The position numbers and the translations under genes are program-made. Positions 45,109 through 53,826 of a stretch of DNA of 64,000 nucleotides are shown one piece after another. Below the pieces are notes generated by a model. The model was not told the origin of the DNA. It worked only from the letters and a program-made list of their open reading frames with translations, and did not search any database. Source of the DNA: Streptomyces violaceoruber. GTDB taxonomy: Bacteria; Actinomycetota; Actinomycetes; Streptomycetales; Streptomycetaceae. Positions within the stretch are counted from its first letter, which is position 1. The number at the start of each line of letters is the position of its first letter. The stretch covers positions 7,998,001 through 8,062,000 of the forward strand of contig NZ_CP137734.1 of NCBI RefSeq assembly GCF_033406955.1, read 5' to 3'.

Positions 45109-45138
45109 TGAACCTCCCTCAGGGGGAGTTCCTACCGT
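45109..45138 (+). promoter_or_regulatory. MerR-type promoter with operator in the spacer
   Basis: TTGAAC (45109-45114) and TACCGT (45133-45138) are separated by 18 bases. The spacer holds the imperfect palindrome AACCTCCCTCAGGGGGAGTT (45111-45130). A dyad centred between -35 and -10 boxes with a slightly long spacer is the hallmark of MerR-activated promoters, in which the bound regulator twists the DNA. It would drive the hydrolase gene starting at 45199. Confidence 0.7.
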
Positions 45139-45198
45139 ACCGGCGACAGCGGGCCGGTGATCGGGCCGGGCCGCGCCGTGGACGGAGGAGAGAAGACC

Positions 45199-46722
45199 AT
45201 GACCGCGTTCATCCTGGTGTCGGGCATGTTCACCGGCACGCACATCTGGCAGGACACCGCCGCGCGCCTGACCGCCCGGGGCGCCGAGGTACACACGGTC
45301 GCCCTCACCGGCCTCGACGCACCGCGTGCGGCCGCCGCGCCCGGCGTGGACCTGGAGACCCACATCGCGGACGTGCTCGCGGTGATCGACTCGGTGGGCG
45401 CGGCCGGGGACCGGCGGATCGTGCTGGTCGGCCACGACTACGGCATCCACCCCGCGGTCGGCGCCGCCGACCGGCGTGCGGAGCGCGTCGACCGGATCGT
45501 CCACCTGGACTCGGGACTGCCGCGGGACGGCGTCCCCGCCCTGGCCGCCGTCCCCGACCAGTCCCTGCGCGAGCGCCTCGCCGGGGCCGCCGGGGCCGAC
45601 GGGGTGCTGCCGCCCCCGGCGCACGAGGAGTGGCCGCGCTGGGGCAGCACCGCGGGCGTACCGGACGCGGCCCTGGACCGGCTCACCGCCCTCGCCGCGC
45701 CGCAGCCGCTGGGCACCCTGCTCCAGCCGCTGCGGCTGACCGGCGCCGTCGACCCGGTGCCCACCACCGGCGTGCTGTGCACCGGCAACGGCACCAGCAT
45801 CGAGCTGGTCCAGATGCTGGTGCGCCTCGGAGATCCCGCGCTGCGCCCCCTGACCGACCCCCGGGTGAGCTTCTTCGAACTCCCCACCGGGCACTGGCCG
45901 ATGCTGTCCCTGCCCGCCGAGCTGACGGACGTACTGCTGCGGGCCGCGGCGGGCGAGGGGCACCGGCTGGAGCCGGTCGACGACACCGAGGGGCCCGGCC
46001 ACCTGCGGCCGTTCCTGATGGACGTGCCCGACGTCCCCAGGGTGCGGCACGGGAACCTCGACCTCTACCTGCCCGACGCCGAGGAGCCGCGGCCCGCCGT
46101 GGTGCTCGTGCACGGTGGGCCGGTCCCCGCCGACGCCCGGCCCACCCCCCGGGACTGGCCCGGGCTGACGGGGTACGCGCGGTGCGTGGCGGGGGACGGA
46201 GCCGTGGGCGCGCTCCTCGATCACCGTCTGCACGACCTCGGCGACTTCGAGCGTGCCGCCGCGGACGTGGCCGCCGCCGTCGAGGCGGTGCGAGCCGATC
46301 CACGGGTGGACGGTGACCGGGTCGCCCTGTGGTTCTTCTCCGGCGGCGGCCTGATCGCCGCCGACTGGCTGGACGCCCCGCCGGCCTGGCTGCGCTGCCT
46401 GGCGGCCACCTACCCCGTCCTGGCGCCGCTGCCGAACTGGGGACTGTCCGAATCCCGCTTCCGTCCGGTGCGCGCCGTGGCGAACGCCGGTGCCCTGCCC
46501 GTCGTCCTCACCCGGGTGGGACGGGAGATGCCCGAGATCGCCGCCACCGTGGAGGAGTTCCTGGCCGCGGCCAAGGACTGCGGGGCCGACGTGGAGGTGG
46601 TCGACGTGCCGCACGGCCACCACGGTTTCGAGACCATCGACTTGACCGACGAGTCGCGTACGGCGGTGCGGCACGCACTGCGCACGGTGCTGGACCACGC
46701 CTTCGGCGAACACGCACGATGA
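45199..46722 (+). CDS. tandem alpha/beta-hydrolase fusion protein
   Basis: A 507-residue protein with two alpha/beta-hydrolase folds. Residues 1-255: oxyanion segment VSGMFTGTHIW, nucleophile elbow LVGHDYGIH with Asp80 where esterases have Ser, and FELPTGHWPML with the His. An Asp nucleophile is typical of epoxide hydrolases and haloalkane dehalogenases. Residues about 290-500: VLVHGGPVP, elbow LWFFSGGGL with a Ser, and PHGHHGFE with the His, resembling dienelactone-hydrolase-type enzymes. GACGGAGGAG precedes the ATG. It is divergent from and probably activated by the MerR regulator. Confidence 0.82.
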   Translation: MTAFILVSGMFTGTHIWQDTAARLTARGAEVHTVALTGLDAPRAAAAPGVDLETHIADVLAVIDSVGAAGDRRIVLVGHDYGIHPAVGAADRRAERVDRIVHLDSGLPRDGVPALAAVPDQSLRERLAGAAGADGVLPPPAHEEWPRWGSTAGVPDAALDRLTALAAPQPLGTLLQPLRLTGAVDPVPTTGVLCTGNGTSIELVQMLVRLGDPALRPLTDPRVSFFELPTGHWPMLSLPAELTDVLLRAAAGEGHRLEPVDDTEGPGHLRPFLMDVPDVPRVRHGNLDLYLPDAEEPRPAVVLVHGGPVPADARPTPRDWPGLTGYARCVAGDGAVGALLDHRLHDLGDFERAAADVAAAVEAVRADPRVDGDRVALWFFSGGGLIAADWLDAPPAWLRCLAATYPVLAPLPNWGLSESRFRPVRAVANAGALPVVLTRVGREMPEIAATVEEFLAAAKDCGADVEVVDVPHGHHGFETIDLTDESRTAVRHALRTVLDHAFGEHAR

Positions 46723-46741
46723 CGGTGGACGGCGCCCTACC

Positions 46742-46768
46742 AATCCGACCTCCGCCCGGTGTCGGATT
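46742..46768. repeat. inverted repeat just before the molybdoenzyme gene
   Basis: AATCCGAC (46742-46749) and GTCGGATT (46761-46768) form an 8-base inverted repeat around an 11-base loop. It lies between the hydrolase stop and the next GTG (46775), six bases from it, so it may end the hydrolase transcript or mask the next ribosome site. Confidence 0.5.
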
Positions 46769-46774
46769 ACCCGC

Positions 46775-48373
46775 GTGAGCGACCACGACAAGACACCACG
46801 GAATCCGTCGGCCAGAACCTGGACACGCCTCGGGCCGGGAGCACTGAGCGGTCTTCTGGCCGGCGGCGCCGCGCTCGCCGTCGCCGAGTTGGCGGCGGCG
46901 GCGGTACGTCCCCGGTCCGGCCCGGTCGTCGCGGTCGGCGGGGCCGCCATCGACCGTACGCCGACCGCCGTGAAGGACTGGGCGATCCGCACCTTCGGCA
47001 CCAACGACAAGCTGGTGCTCCAGCTCGGCATCCTCGCCGTGCTGACCCTGTTCGCCCTGGCCCTCGGCGCGTTCGCCGTCCGCCACCGGCGCGCCGGCGC
47101 GGCGGGAGTCCTCGTCTTCGGCATCGTCGGCGCCGCGGCGGCCCTGGGCAGGCCCGACTCCACCGGCTTCACGGACGCCTTCCCCTCCGTCCTCGGGGCG
47201 ATCGCGGGGGCGGTGCTCCTGTACCTCCTCGCGGGCCTCCTGCCGGCACCACGCCGCGAGGCGCCGGGGGAGCGGGGCGAGGGCTGGGACCGGCGCCGTT
47301 TCGTGATCGCGGCGACCGCCGCCGCGGCGGCCTCGGCCGGGACCGGCGTCCTGGGCCGGGCCCTGAGCGGCGCGGGCGGCCGGGAAGCGGTCGCCTCCCG
47401 CGAGAACATCACCCTCCCGCCGCCCGACTCGCGCGCCCCGGCGGTGCCCCGGCACGCGCAGGCCAGGGTGGAGGGGGTCAGTTCTTTCACGACTCCCACC
47501 AGCGACTTCTACCGGGTCGACACCGCCCTGGTGGTCCCCAAGGTGGACGCCACGGCCTGGCGGCTGCGCATCCACGGCGAGGGAGTCGCCCGGGAGAGGA
47601 CGCTGACCTTCGACGATCTGCTGAGGCGGAAGCTGATCGAGCGGGACATCACCCTCACCTGTGTGTCCAACGAGGTCGGCGGCCCGTACGTCGGCAATGC
47701 CCGCTGGATCGGTGTCCGGCTCGCCGACCTGCTGGCGGAGTGCGGCGTCCGGCCGCCATCGGCGGGCGGTCCGGCGGATCAGCTCGTGGCCCGCTCCGTG
47801 GACGGCATGACCATCGGCAGCCCCGTCGAGGACGTCATGGACGGCCGCGACGCGATGCTCGCCGTCGGCATGAACGGGGAACCCCTGCCCTTCGACCACG
47901 GATTCCCCGTCCGCATGGTCGTGCCCGGCCTCTACGGCTACGTCTCGGCCTGCAAGTGGATCGAGGACATCGAACTGACCACGTTCGACTCCTACGACGC
48001 CTACTGGGTCAAGCGCGACTGGGCCCGTGAGGCACCGGTCAAGACCCAGTCCCGGATCGACACCCCGAGGCCCTTCGCCCGGCCGAAGGCGGGCACCGTG
48101 ATGGTCGCCGGAGTCGCCTGGGCCCAGCACCGCGGCATCGACAAGGTGGAGGTCCGCGTCGACGACGGTCCCTGGGAGGAGGCCGTCCTGGCCGCCGAGG
48201 ACTCGCGCGACACCTGGCGACAGTGGTCGTACGCCTGGCGTGCCACCAAGGGCGGCCACACCCTCACCGTGCGGGCCACCGACCGGACCGGCGAGGTGCA
48301 GACGGACAAGCGCACCCGCACCGTGCCCGACGGCGCCAGTGGACGGCACTCGGTGGTGGTGACCGTGGACTGA
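46775..48373 (+). CDS. membrane-anchored sulfite-oxidase-family molybdopterin oxidoreductase
   Basis: A 532-residue protein. The N-terminus has about four membrane helices (LSGLLAGGAALAVAELAAAAV, LVLQLGILAVLTLFALALGAF and two more). A twin-arginine-like stretch DRRRFVIAATAAAAASAG at about 170 precedes the exported catalytic part. The SUOX-type molybdopterin domain (about 245-420) has the molybdenum ligand Cys in TLTCVSNEVGG and HGFPVRMVVPGLYGYVSACKWI; the C-terminal Ig-like dimer domain ends at 532. The electron donor or substrate, perhaps sulfite or an oxidised methionine, is not shown by the sequence. GTG start. Confidence 0.87.
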   Translation: MSDHDKTPRNPSARTWTRLGPGALSGLLAGGAALAVAELAAAAVRPRSGPVVAVGGAAIDRTPTAVKDWAIRTFGTNDKLVLQLGILAVLTLFALALGAFAVRHRRAGAAGVLVFGIVGAAAALGRPDSTGFTDAFPSVLGAIAGAVLLYLLAGLLPAPRREAPGERGEGWDRRRFVIAATAAAAASAGTGVLGRALSGAGGREAVASRENITLPPPDSRAPAVPRHAQARVEGVSSFTTPTSDFYRVDTALVVPKVDATAWRLRIHGEGVARERTLTFDDLLRRKLIERDITLTCVSNEVGGPYVGNARWIGVRLADLLAECGVRPPSAGGPADQLVARSVDGMTIGSPVEDVMDGRDAMLAVGMNGEPLPFDHGFPVRMVVPGLYGYVSACKWIEDIELTTFDSYDAYWVKRDWAREAPVKTQSRIDTPRPFARPKAGTVMVAGVAWAQHRGIDKVEVRVDDGPWEEAVLAAEDSRDTWRQWSYAWRATKGGHTLTVRATDRTGEVQTDKRTRTVPDGASGRHSVVVTVD

Positions 48374-48450
48374 CGCCCCACCGGGCGGCAAGCGTTTTCT
48401 GTCCACTGTATTGACGTGTACGCGCCGTAGTGAGTTTCATGGGGTAGACG

Positions 48451-48464
48451 TGGGAGCGCTCCCA
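48451..48464. promoter_or_regulatory. perfect CebR (cellobiose) operator
   Basis: TGGGAGCGCTCCCA is the exact 14-base palindrome bound by CebR, the cellulose-utilisation repressor of Streptomyces, which is released by cellobiose or cellotriose. It ends 54 bases before the chosen mannanase start and lies downstream of a TTGACG hexamer at 48411. Confidence 0.9.
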
Positions 48465-48518
48465 CGCATGCGCCGTTCCCGGTTCCCCCCATCCGCACTA
48501 CTCAGCCCTGGAGTCGCC

Positions 48519-50216
48519 GTGCGCCCAGCGAGACGCGATACACCGAGAACCCTCCCGGCCCGCCTGCTGACCGGACTGGCCGCGCTGATCGGGCTGGTCG
48601 TCGTCGGCGCCCTCTGTCCGGGCGCGGCCCTGGCCCAGTCGCCCGCGGCGCGGTCCGCCGGAGTCCCGTCGGCCGGCGCGCAGGCGGCCGGCCTGCACAT
48701 CGGTGACGGCCGGCTGCTGGAGGGCAACGGCAACGACTTCGTCATGCGCGGGGTCAACCACGCCCACACCTGGTATCCCGGCGAGACGCAGTCGCTGGCG
48801 GACGTCAAGGCGCTGGGCGCGAACAGCGTCCGGGTCGTCCTCTCCGACGGGCACCGCTGGAGCGAGAACGGCCCGGCGGACGTCGCCGCCGTCATCGAGC
48901 AGTGCAAGGCCAACCGGCTCATCTGCGTACTGGAGGTGCACGACACCACCGGCTACGCCGAGGACGCCGCGGCCGGCACGCTCGACCACGCGGCCGACTA
49001 CTGGATCGGCCTCAAGGACGTCCTGGCCGGCCAGGAGGACTACGTCATCGTCAACATCGGCAACGAGCCCTGGGGCAACACCGACCCCGCCGGCTGGACC
49101 GAGCCGACCGTCGCGGCCGTCAAGAAGCTGCGCGCCGCCGGGCTCCAGCACACGATCATGGTGGACGCCCCCAACTGGGGCCAGGACTGGCAGGGCGTCA
49201 TGCGTGCCAACGCACGGTCCGTCTACGACGCCGACCCCACCGGCAACCTGATCTTCTCCATCCACATGTACAGCGTCTTCGACACCGCCCAGGAGATCAC
49301 CGACTACCTGAACGCGTTCGTCGACGCCGAACTGCCCATCCTCATCGGCGAGTTCGGCGGACCCGCCGACCAGTACGGCGATCCGGACGAGGACACCATG
49401 ATGGCCACCGCCGAGCAGCTCCGCCTCGGCTACCTGGCCTGGTCGTGGAGCGGAAACACCGACCCGGTCCTCGACCTGGCGCTCGACTTCGACCCGAGCA
49501 GGCTCAGCGGCTGGGGCGAACGCATCTTCCACGGCGTCAACGGCATCGCCCAGACCTCCGAGGAGGCCACCGTCTACGGCGACGGCGCCCCGGACGACAC
49601 CGAGGCCCCGACGGCACCCGGCACCCCGAGCGCCACCGCGGTCACCGACACCTCCGTCACGCTCGGCTGGGCCGCCGCCACCGACGACACCGCGGTCAGC
49701 GGATACGACGTCGTCCTGGTCGGCGACGGCACCAGCAGCACGGTCGCCTCCTCGACCACCACCACCGCCACCGTGACCGGACTCACCGCCGACACCACCT
49801 ACACCTTCGCCGTCCACGCCCGTGACGCGGCGGGCAACCGGTCCGCACGCTCGGCGACGGTGGAGGTCACCACCGACGGCGGCGGCACACCCGGCGGCGC
49901 CTGCTCCGTCGGCTACCGCGTCGTGGGCGAGTGGCCCGGCGGCTTCCAGGGCGAGATCGCCGTCCGCAACACCGGAAGCGCCGCCATCGGCCCCTGGACA
50001 CTCGCCTTCGCCTTCGCGGACGGCCAGACCGTCACGAACATGTGGGGCGGCACCGCCACCCAGGACGCCGGCGCGGTGAACGTCGCCCCGGCCTCCTACA
50101 CCGCCACCATTCCGGCCGGCGGCACGGTCACCCTCGGCTTCACCGCCCGCAAGGGCGACACCAACACCGCCCCGGCCGCGTTCCGCCTGAACGGGGCCGC
50201 CTGCGCCACGCCGTGA
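48519..50216 (+). CDS. manA: secreted GH5 beta-mannanase with FnIII and CBM2 domains
   Basis: A 565-residue exported enzyme. The signal peptide (ARLLTGLAALIGLVVVGALCPGAALA) ends near residue 40. The GH5 barrel (about 58-350) starts at GLHIGDGRLLEGNGNDFVMRG and matches subfamily 8 mannanases such as S. lividans ManA: the acid/base Glu is in INIGNEPWGN and the nucleophile Glu in LIGEFGGPAD. A fibronectin type III domain (about 365-450) links to a C-terminal cellulose-binding CBM2 with one Cys pair (ACSVGYRV to GAACATP). I pick the GTG at 48519 with TGGAG before it; an ATG at 48468 abuts the operator and lacks a ribosome site. Confidence 0.9.
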   Translation: MRPARRDTPRTLPARLLTGLAALIGLVVVGALCPGAALAQSPAARSAGVPSAGAQAAGLHIGDGRLLEGNGNDFVMRGVNHAHTWYPGETQSLADVKALGANSVRVVLSDGHRWSENGPADVAAVIEQCKANRLICVLEVHDTTGYAEDAAAGTLDHAADYWIGLKDVLAGQEDYVIVNIGNEPWGNTDPAGWTEPTVAAVKKLRAAGLQHTIMVDAPNWGQDWQGVMRANARSVYDADPTGNLIFSIHMYSVFDTAQEITDYLNAFVDAELPILIGEFGGPADQYGDPDEDTMMATAEQLRLGYLAWSWSGNTDPVLDLALDFDPSRLSGWGERIFHGVNGIAQTSEEATVYGDGAPDDTEAPTAPGTPSATAVTDTSVTLGWAAATDDTAVSGYDVVLVGDGTSSTVASSTTTTATVTGLTADTTYTFAVHARDAAGNRSARSATVEVTTDGGGTPGGACSVGYRVVGEWPGGFQGEIAVRNTGSAAIGPWTLAFAFADGQTVTNMWGGTATQDAGAVNVAPASYTATIPAGGTVTLGFTARKGDTNTAPAAFRLNGAACATP

Positions 50217-50243
50217 CCGAGGGGAGGGTGCGGGCGAGGAACG

Positions 50244-50825
50244 TCACCACGACACCTCGCGGACGTCGGCCCGGCTCTGCGGCTGCGTCGTGGCGGTGAT
50301 CTCAGAACGGTGACGGCTCGCCTCGAAGGTCACCGCGAGGGTCTGCGGCGCACTCTGCTCCGTACGCACCGTGAAGCCCTGGTTCGGCACCGCCGAGATC
50401 AGGCACACCCCGTCACCGCCGAACCGCACGGTCGCCTTGCCGCCCTCGGAGGGCACCGTGTACACCCCCGCCCCGCCCTCCTCGCACCCCGGGGCACCCG
50501 CGCCCGCGGGCGGCCGCGGCGCCGTGGTGCGGGGGCTCGGCGTCGGCGTGGGGGTCACGGTCGCCTCCGGCTCCGTCGGCTCCGCGCTGGTGCGGGACGG
50601 GGACGGGCTGGGCGTGCGGCTGGTGGGCGAGGGGCTGGGCGTGGCCGTCACGGTCCTGGACACGGTCGGCCGGGGCGGGGCCGGGAGCTCCTTCGGCGCC
50701 GTCTGCGCGACCGGCGCGGTCGGCCGGGTCGACCCCACCACGAAGTGGATCGTGATGATGACAGCCGTGACACTGGCCGCCGTGCAGGACAGCCAGATGA
50801 TCAGGTAGCGCAGGAGGCGGGACAC
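50244..50825 (-). CDS. membrane-anchored protein with Pro/Ser/Thr-rich stalk
   Basis: A 193-residue protein. One membrane helix (LIIWLSCTAASVTAVIITIHFVV, about 8-30) anchors it, followed by a long Pro/Ser/Thr-rich stalk (about 35-110), and a small extracytoplasmic C-terminal domain that starts near GCEEGGAGVYTV and contains two cysteines. I do not recognise the C-terminal domain; its short strands suggest an Ig-like or BACON-type fold. It is divergent from the two-component system 36 bases away and may be its target or sensor partner. Confidence 0.65.
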   Translation of the reverse strand: MSRLLRYLIIWLSCTAASVTAVIITIHFVVGSTRPTAPVAQTAPKELPAPPRPTVSRTVTATPSPSPTSRTPSPSPSRTSAEPTEPEATVTPTPTPSPRTTAPRPPAGAGAPGCEEGGAGVYTVPSEGGKATVRFGGDGVCLISAVPNQGFTVRTEQSAPQTLAVTFEASRHRSEITATTQPQSRADVREVSW

Positions 50826-50861
50826 GACACCATAGTGACGGACCGGCTAACGTGCCTGCCC

Positions 50862-51551
50862 ATGGCCTCCGTACTTGTCGTCGAGGACGACCCCGTGATC
50901 CGGGCCGCGCTGATCGAGGTCCTCACCGGACACGGCTACGCGGTCAAGACCGCACACCAGGGTTTCGAGGCGCTGCGCGACATCACCCAGAGCCCGCCGG
51001 ACATCGTCGTGCTCGACCTCGGGCTGCCCGACCTCGACGGACTCGACGTGCTGCGGATGATCCGGGGCATATCCCGCGTCCCGGTGCTGGTCGCCACCGC
51101 CCGCGACGACGAGACCGAGATCATCCGGCTGCTCAACGCGGGCGCCGACGACTACATGGTCAAGCCCTTCTCCGGCGGTCAGCTCGCGGCCCGGCTCGCC
51201 GCCGTGCTGCGCCGCTCCGCGCCCGCCGGCCTCCGGGCGGGCCGTCCGCCCGTCCTTCGGGTCGCCGACCTCCGCATCGACCCCACCGCGCGCACCGCCC
51301 ATCTCGCCGGCCGGGAACTCCCCCTCACCCGCAGGGAGTTCGACCTGCTCGCCTACCTCGCCGCCCACGCCGACCAGGTCATGTCGCGGCAGCGGATACT
51401 CGCCGAGGTGTGGCAACAGCCGTACGTCGAGGACCAGACGGTGGACGTCCATCTCTCCGCACTTCGCCGCAAAATGGGTGAGAAGGCGCGAAAGCCGCGC
51501 TATCTCCACACCGTGCGAGGGATCGGCATCAAGCTGGTCAGCGCGCCATGA
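50862..51551 (+). CDS. OmpR-family response regulator
   Basis: A 229-residue response regulator. The receiver domain (1-118) has the acidic pair ED at 8-9, phospho-acceptor Asp52 in VVLDLGLPDLDG, and Lys in MVKPFSGG. The winged-helix OmpR domain (about 130-226) carries LTRREFDLLAYLAAHADQVMSRQRIL and the recognition helix QTVDVHLSALRRKMG. The start is the ATG before ASVLVVEDD. It overlaps the kinase gene by four bases (ATGA), so the pair is co-expressed. Confidence 0.94.
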   Translation: MASVLVVEDDPVIRAALIEVLTGHGYAVKTAHQGFEALRDITQSPPDIVVLDLGLPDLDGLDVLRMIRGISRVPVLVATARDDETEIIRLLNAGADDYMVKPFSGGQLAARLAAVLRRSAPAGLRAGRPPVLRVADLRIDPTARTAHLAGRELPLTRREFDLLAYLAAHADQVMSRQRILAEVWQQPYVEDQTVDVHLSALRRKMGEKARKPRYLHTVRGIGIKLVSAP

Positions 51552-52876
51552 GACGAGCCCTCGCCGGGATCGCCCTGGCCGTCACCTCCATGGTGGCGCT
51601 GTCGTTCCTCGTCCCGCTCGCCCTCCTCGTGCGCGAACAGGCCCGTGACCGGGTCACCACCGCCGCCGAGCAGCGCGCCGCGGCCCTCTCGCCGGTCCTC
51701 GCCCTCACCACCCGCCGCGCCGACGTCCAGCAGGCCGTCGCGGAACTCGGCTCCGCCGACCAGCTGGTCGTCCGGCTGCCCGACGGCGGCTTCGTCGGCA
51801 CCCCGCACGCGCCCGAGGAGGCCCTCGACCGGGCCGTACGGGGGCGGGAGACGCTCGCGGTGGACACCGCGGACGGCTGGGCCTACCTGCAGCCCGTCGT
51901 CCTGCGGGGCGACCGGGTCGCGGTCGTCGAGGCCTACGTGCCCGCAGCCGACCTCACGCGGGGGGTGACGGCCTCCTGGGGTGTGATGGCACTGCTCGCC
52001 GTGGGCCTGGTGGGCGGCTCGGTGCTGGTCGCCGACCGGCTGGGCGCCCGGGTGGTGCGCTCCTCCCGGGGCCTCAAGCGCGCCTCGCTCGCCCTCGGCT
52101 CCGGCGATCTCGGGGTCCGGGTGGAACCGGACGGCCCGCCCGAGCTCCAGGAGGCCGGAGCGGCGTTCAACACCATGGCCGACCGGGTCGTCGACCTGCT
52201 CGCCGTCGAGCGGGAACTGGTCGCCGACCTCTCGCACCGGCTGCGCACCCCGCTGACCGCCCTGTACCTGGAGGCGGACCGGATGGGCGCGACACCGAGC
52301 GCCCTGAGGGTCACGGAAGCTGCCGGACAGCTCGAACGCGAGCTGGACTCGATCATCGCGGCGGCGCGTACCCCCCTGGCGGCGGCACAGCTGGCCGGGA
52401 CCGGGGCGGGCACGGCGAAACCGTGCGACGTCGCCGAGGTGGTCGCCATGCGCCTGGACTTCTGGTCGGTCCTCGCCGCCCAGCAGGACCGGCCGTTCGA
52501 GCGCTCCCTCACTCCGCGTCCGGCCCCCGTGGCCTTCCCCGAGGACGACCTCGCCGCCGTCGTCGACGCCCTGATCGGCAACGTCTTCCGGCACACCCCG
52601 CAGGGCACCCGCTTCGTCGTGCGCGTGGAACGCCGGGACCGGCACGTGCGCCTCACGGTCGACGACGCCGGGCCGGGCGTCGCGGACCCCGAGGCGGCCC
52701 TCACCCGGGGCGTCAGCGTGGGCGGTTCCACGGGGCTCGGCCTGGACATCGTGGCCCGGGCGGCCCGTACGGCGGACGGCGAACTGACGATCGCCCGCGC
52801 GCCGCTGGGCGGCGCGCGGGTGACGGTGTCGTTCGCGCTGGCGGACGCGCGGGCGGCCGGGGACGGTGACCGGTGA
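51548..52876 (+). CDS. sensor histidine kinase partner
   Basis: A 442-residue membrane kinase. Two membrane helices (about 5-28 and 143-163) bracket an extracytoplasmic sensor loop. A HAMP domain follows, then the phosphorylated His230 in LVADLSHRLRTPL. The ATPase part has the N-box ALIGNVFRHTPQG, G1 box VDDAGPGVADPE and G2 box STGLGLDIVARAA. The ligand it senses is unknown; the divergent membrane protein could be connected. The last codons lie in GGTGACC repeats. Confidence 0.93.
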   Translation: MRRALAGIALAVTSMVALSFLVPLALLVREQARDRVTTAAEQRAAALSPVLALTTRRADVQQAVAELGSADQLVVRLPDGGFVGTPHAPEEALDRAVRGRETLAVDTADGWAYLQPVVLRGDRVAVVEAYVPAADLTRGVTASWGVMALLAVGLVGGSVLVADRLGARVVRSSRGLKRASLALGSGDLGVRVEPDGPPELQEAGAAFNTMADRVVDLLAVERELVADLSHRLRTPLTALYLEADRMGATPSALRVTEAAGQLERELDSIIAAARTPLAAAQLAGTGAGTAKPCDVAEVVAMRLDFWSVLAAQQDRPFERSLTPRPAPVAFPEDDLAAVVDALIGNVFRHTPQGTRFVVRVERRDRHVRLTVDDAGPGVADPEAALTRGVSVGGSTGLGLDIVARAARTADGELTIARAPLGGARVTVSFALADARAAGDGDR

Positions 52877-52943
52877 CGTCCTGGCGGCGGTGACCGGTGA
52901 CCGGTGACCGGTGTCGCGGGCCGCGGTGACCGGTGTCAGGCGG
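52864..52943. repeat. GGTGACC tandem heptamer cluster
   Basis: Three uninterrupted GGTGACC units (52889-52909) are followed by a partial unit. Further copies and near copies (GGTGACC at 52864 and 52924) lie on both sides. The cluster spans the end of the kinase gene and the short gap before the CAP gene, and may have grown by slippage. Confidence 0.7.
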
Positions 52944-52959
52944 GTCGCGGCGACCGGCG

Positions 52960-53826
52960 TCAGCGACCGGTACCGAAGTCCTGCGTCCACCAGGGGCCGC
53001 CGTCGCCGAAGTGGACGCCGACGCCCAGCTCCTTGAAGGAGCAGTTGAGTATGTTCTCGCGGTGGCCGGGGCTGTTCATCCAGGCTTCCATCACCGAGGC
53101 GGCGTCCGCTTGGCCCTGGGCTATGTTCTCGCCCAGCGCCGACCACTGGTAACCGGCGGCCTCGACCCGGCTCGCCATCGTGGAGCCGTCGGGACCCGTG
53201 TGGGACATCACACCACTGCTCGCCATGACGTCGCTGTAGTCGTCGGCGGCCCGGGTCAGCCTGCTGTTCGCGGTGACCGGGGAGCAGCCCGCCGCGGCCC
53301 GCTCCTCGTTGACCAGGGCGAGGACCTGTGCCTCCGCACCGCCCGTCGAGCCGGAACCCGGACCCGAGCCGGAACCCGAGCCGCCGGACGACCCCGAACC
53401 GCTGCCGGACCCGCCGCCACCGGACCGGTCGCCGCCGCTCTTCGCGGTGGCCCGGACGGGAGCCTTGGAAGCCGGCGCGGAAGCCTTGGGGGCACTGGTC
53501 GCGGGGCTCGCCGTCTTCGTCGGCGTCCTCTTCGGCTCGGCACTCGGGCTCGGCGAGCGGCCGGCCGTGGCGCTCGGACTCGCCGACGCGGAGGCGAGCG
53601 GTGCCGCACCGCCTGCCGCTTCCTCGGCGTTCGACGCCTGGTCGGCGGCGTTCGCGGTGACCCGGTCGGAGGCCCCGCCGTCGTCGCCGTCGCCGACGGC
53701 CAGGGTGATTCCGACGCCCGCGGTCAAGGTGACGGCACCGAGTGCCAGCGCGGCACCGCGGCTCCTGAGCCCGCCGCGCGGGCGGGCGTGGGAGCGGGAC
53801 GGGCGAGAGGCTCGGCGGGAACCCAT
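52960..53826 (-). CDS. CAP (SCP/PR1)-domain extracellular protein
   Basis: A 288-residue protein. An Arg-rich N-terminus precedes a hydrophobic segment (AALALGAVTLTAGVGITLAVG, about 26-46) that serves as a signal or anchor. A disordered Ser/Pro/Ala and Ser/Gly-rich linker (about 70-165) leads to a C-terminal CAP domain (about 170-288) with its conserved set: VNEERAAAGC, GVMSHTGPDG, ALGENIAQGQ and WMNSPGHRENILN. Bacterial CAP proteins are secreted and their activity is uncertain. I start at the ATG of MGSRRAS with GAGGTG upstream. Confidence 0.85.
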   Translation of the reverse strand: MGSRRASRPSRSHARPRGGLRSRGAALALGAVTLTAGVGITLAVGDGDDGGASDRVTANAADQASNAEEAAGGAAPLASASASPSATAGRSPSPSAEPKRTPTKTASPATSAPKASAPASKAPVRATAKSGGDRSGGGGSGSGSGSSGGSGSGSGPGSGSTGGAEAQVLALVNEERAAAGCSPVTANSRLTRAADDYSDVMASSGVMSHTGPDGSTMASRVEAAGYQWSALGENIAQGQADAASVMEAWMNSPGHRENILNCSFKELGVGVHFGDGGPWWTQDFGTGR

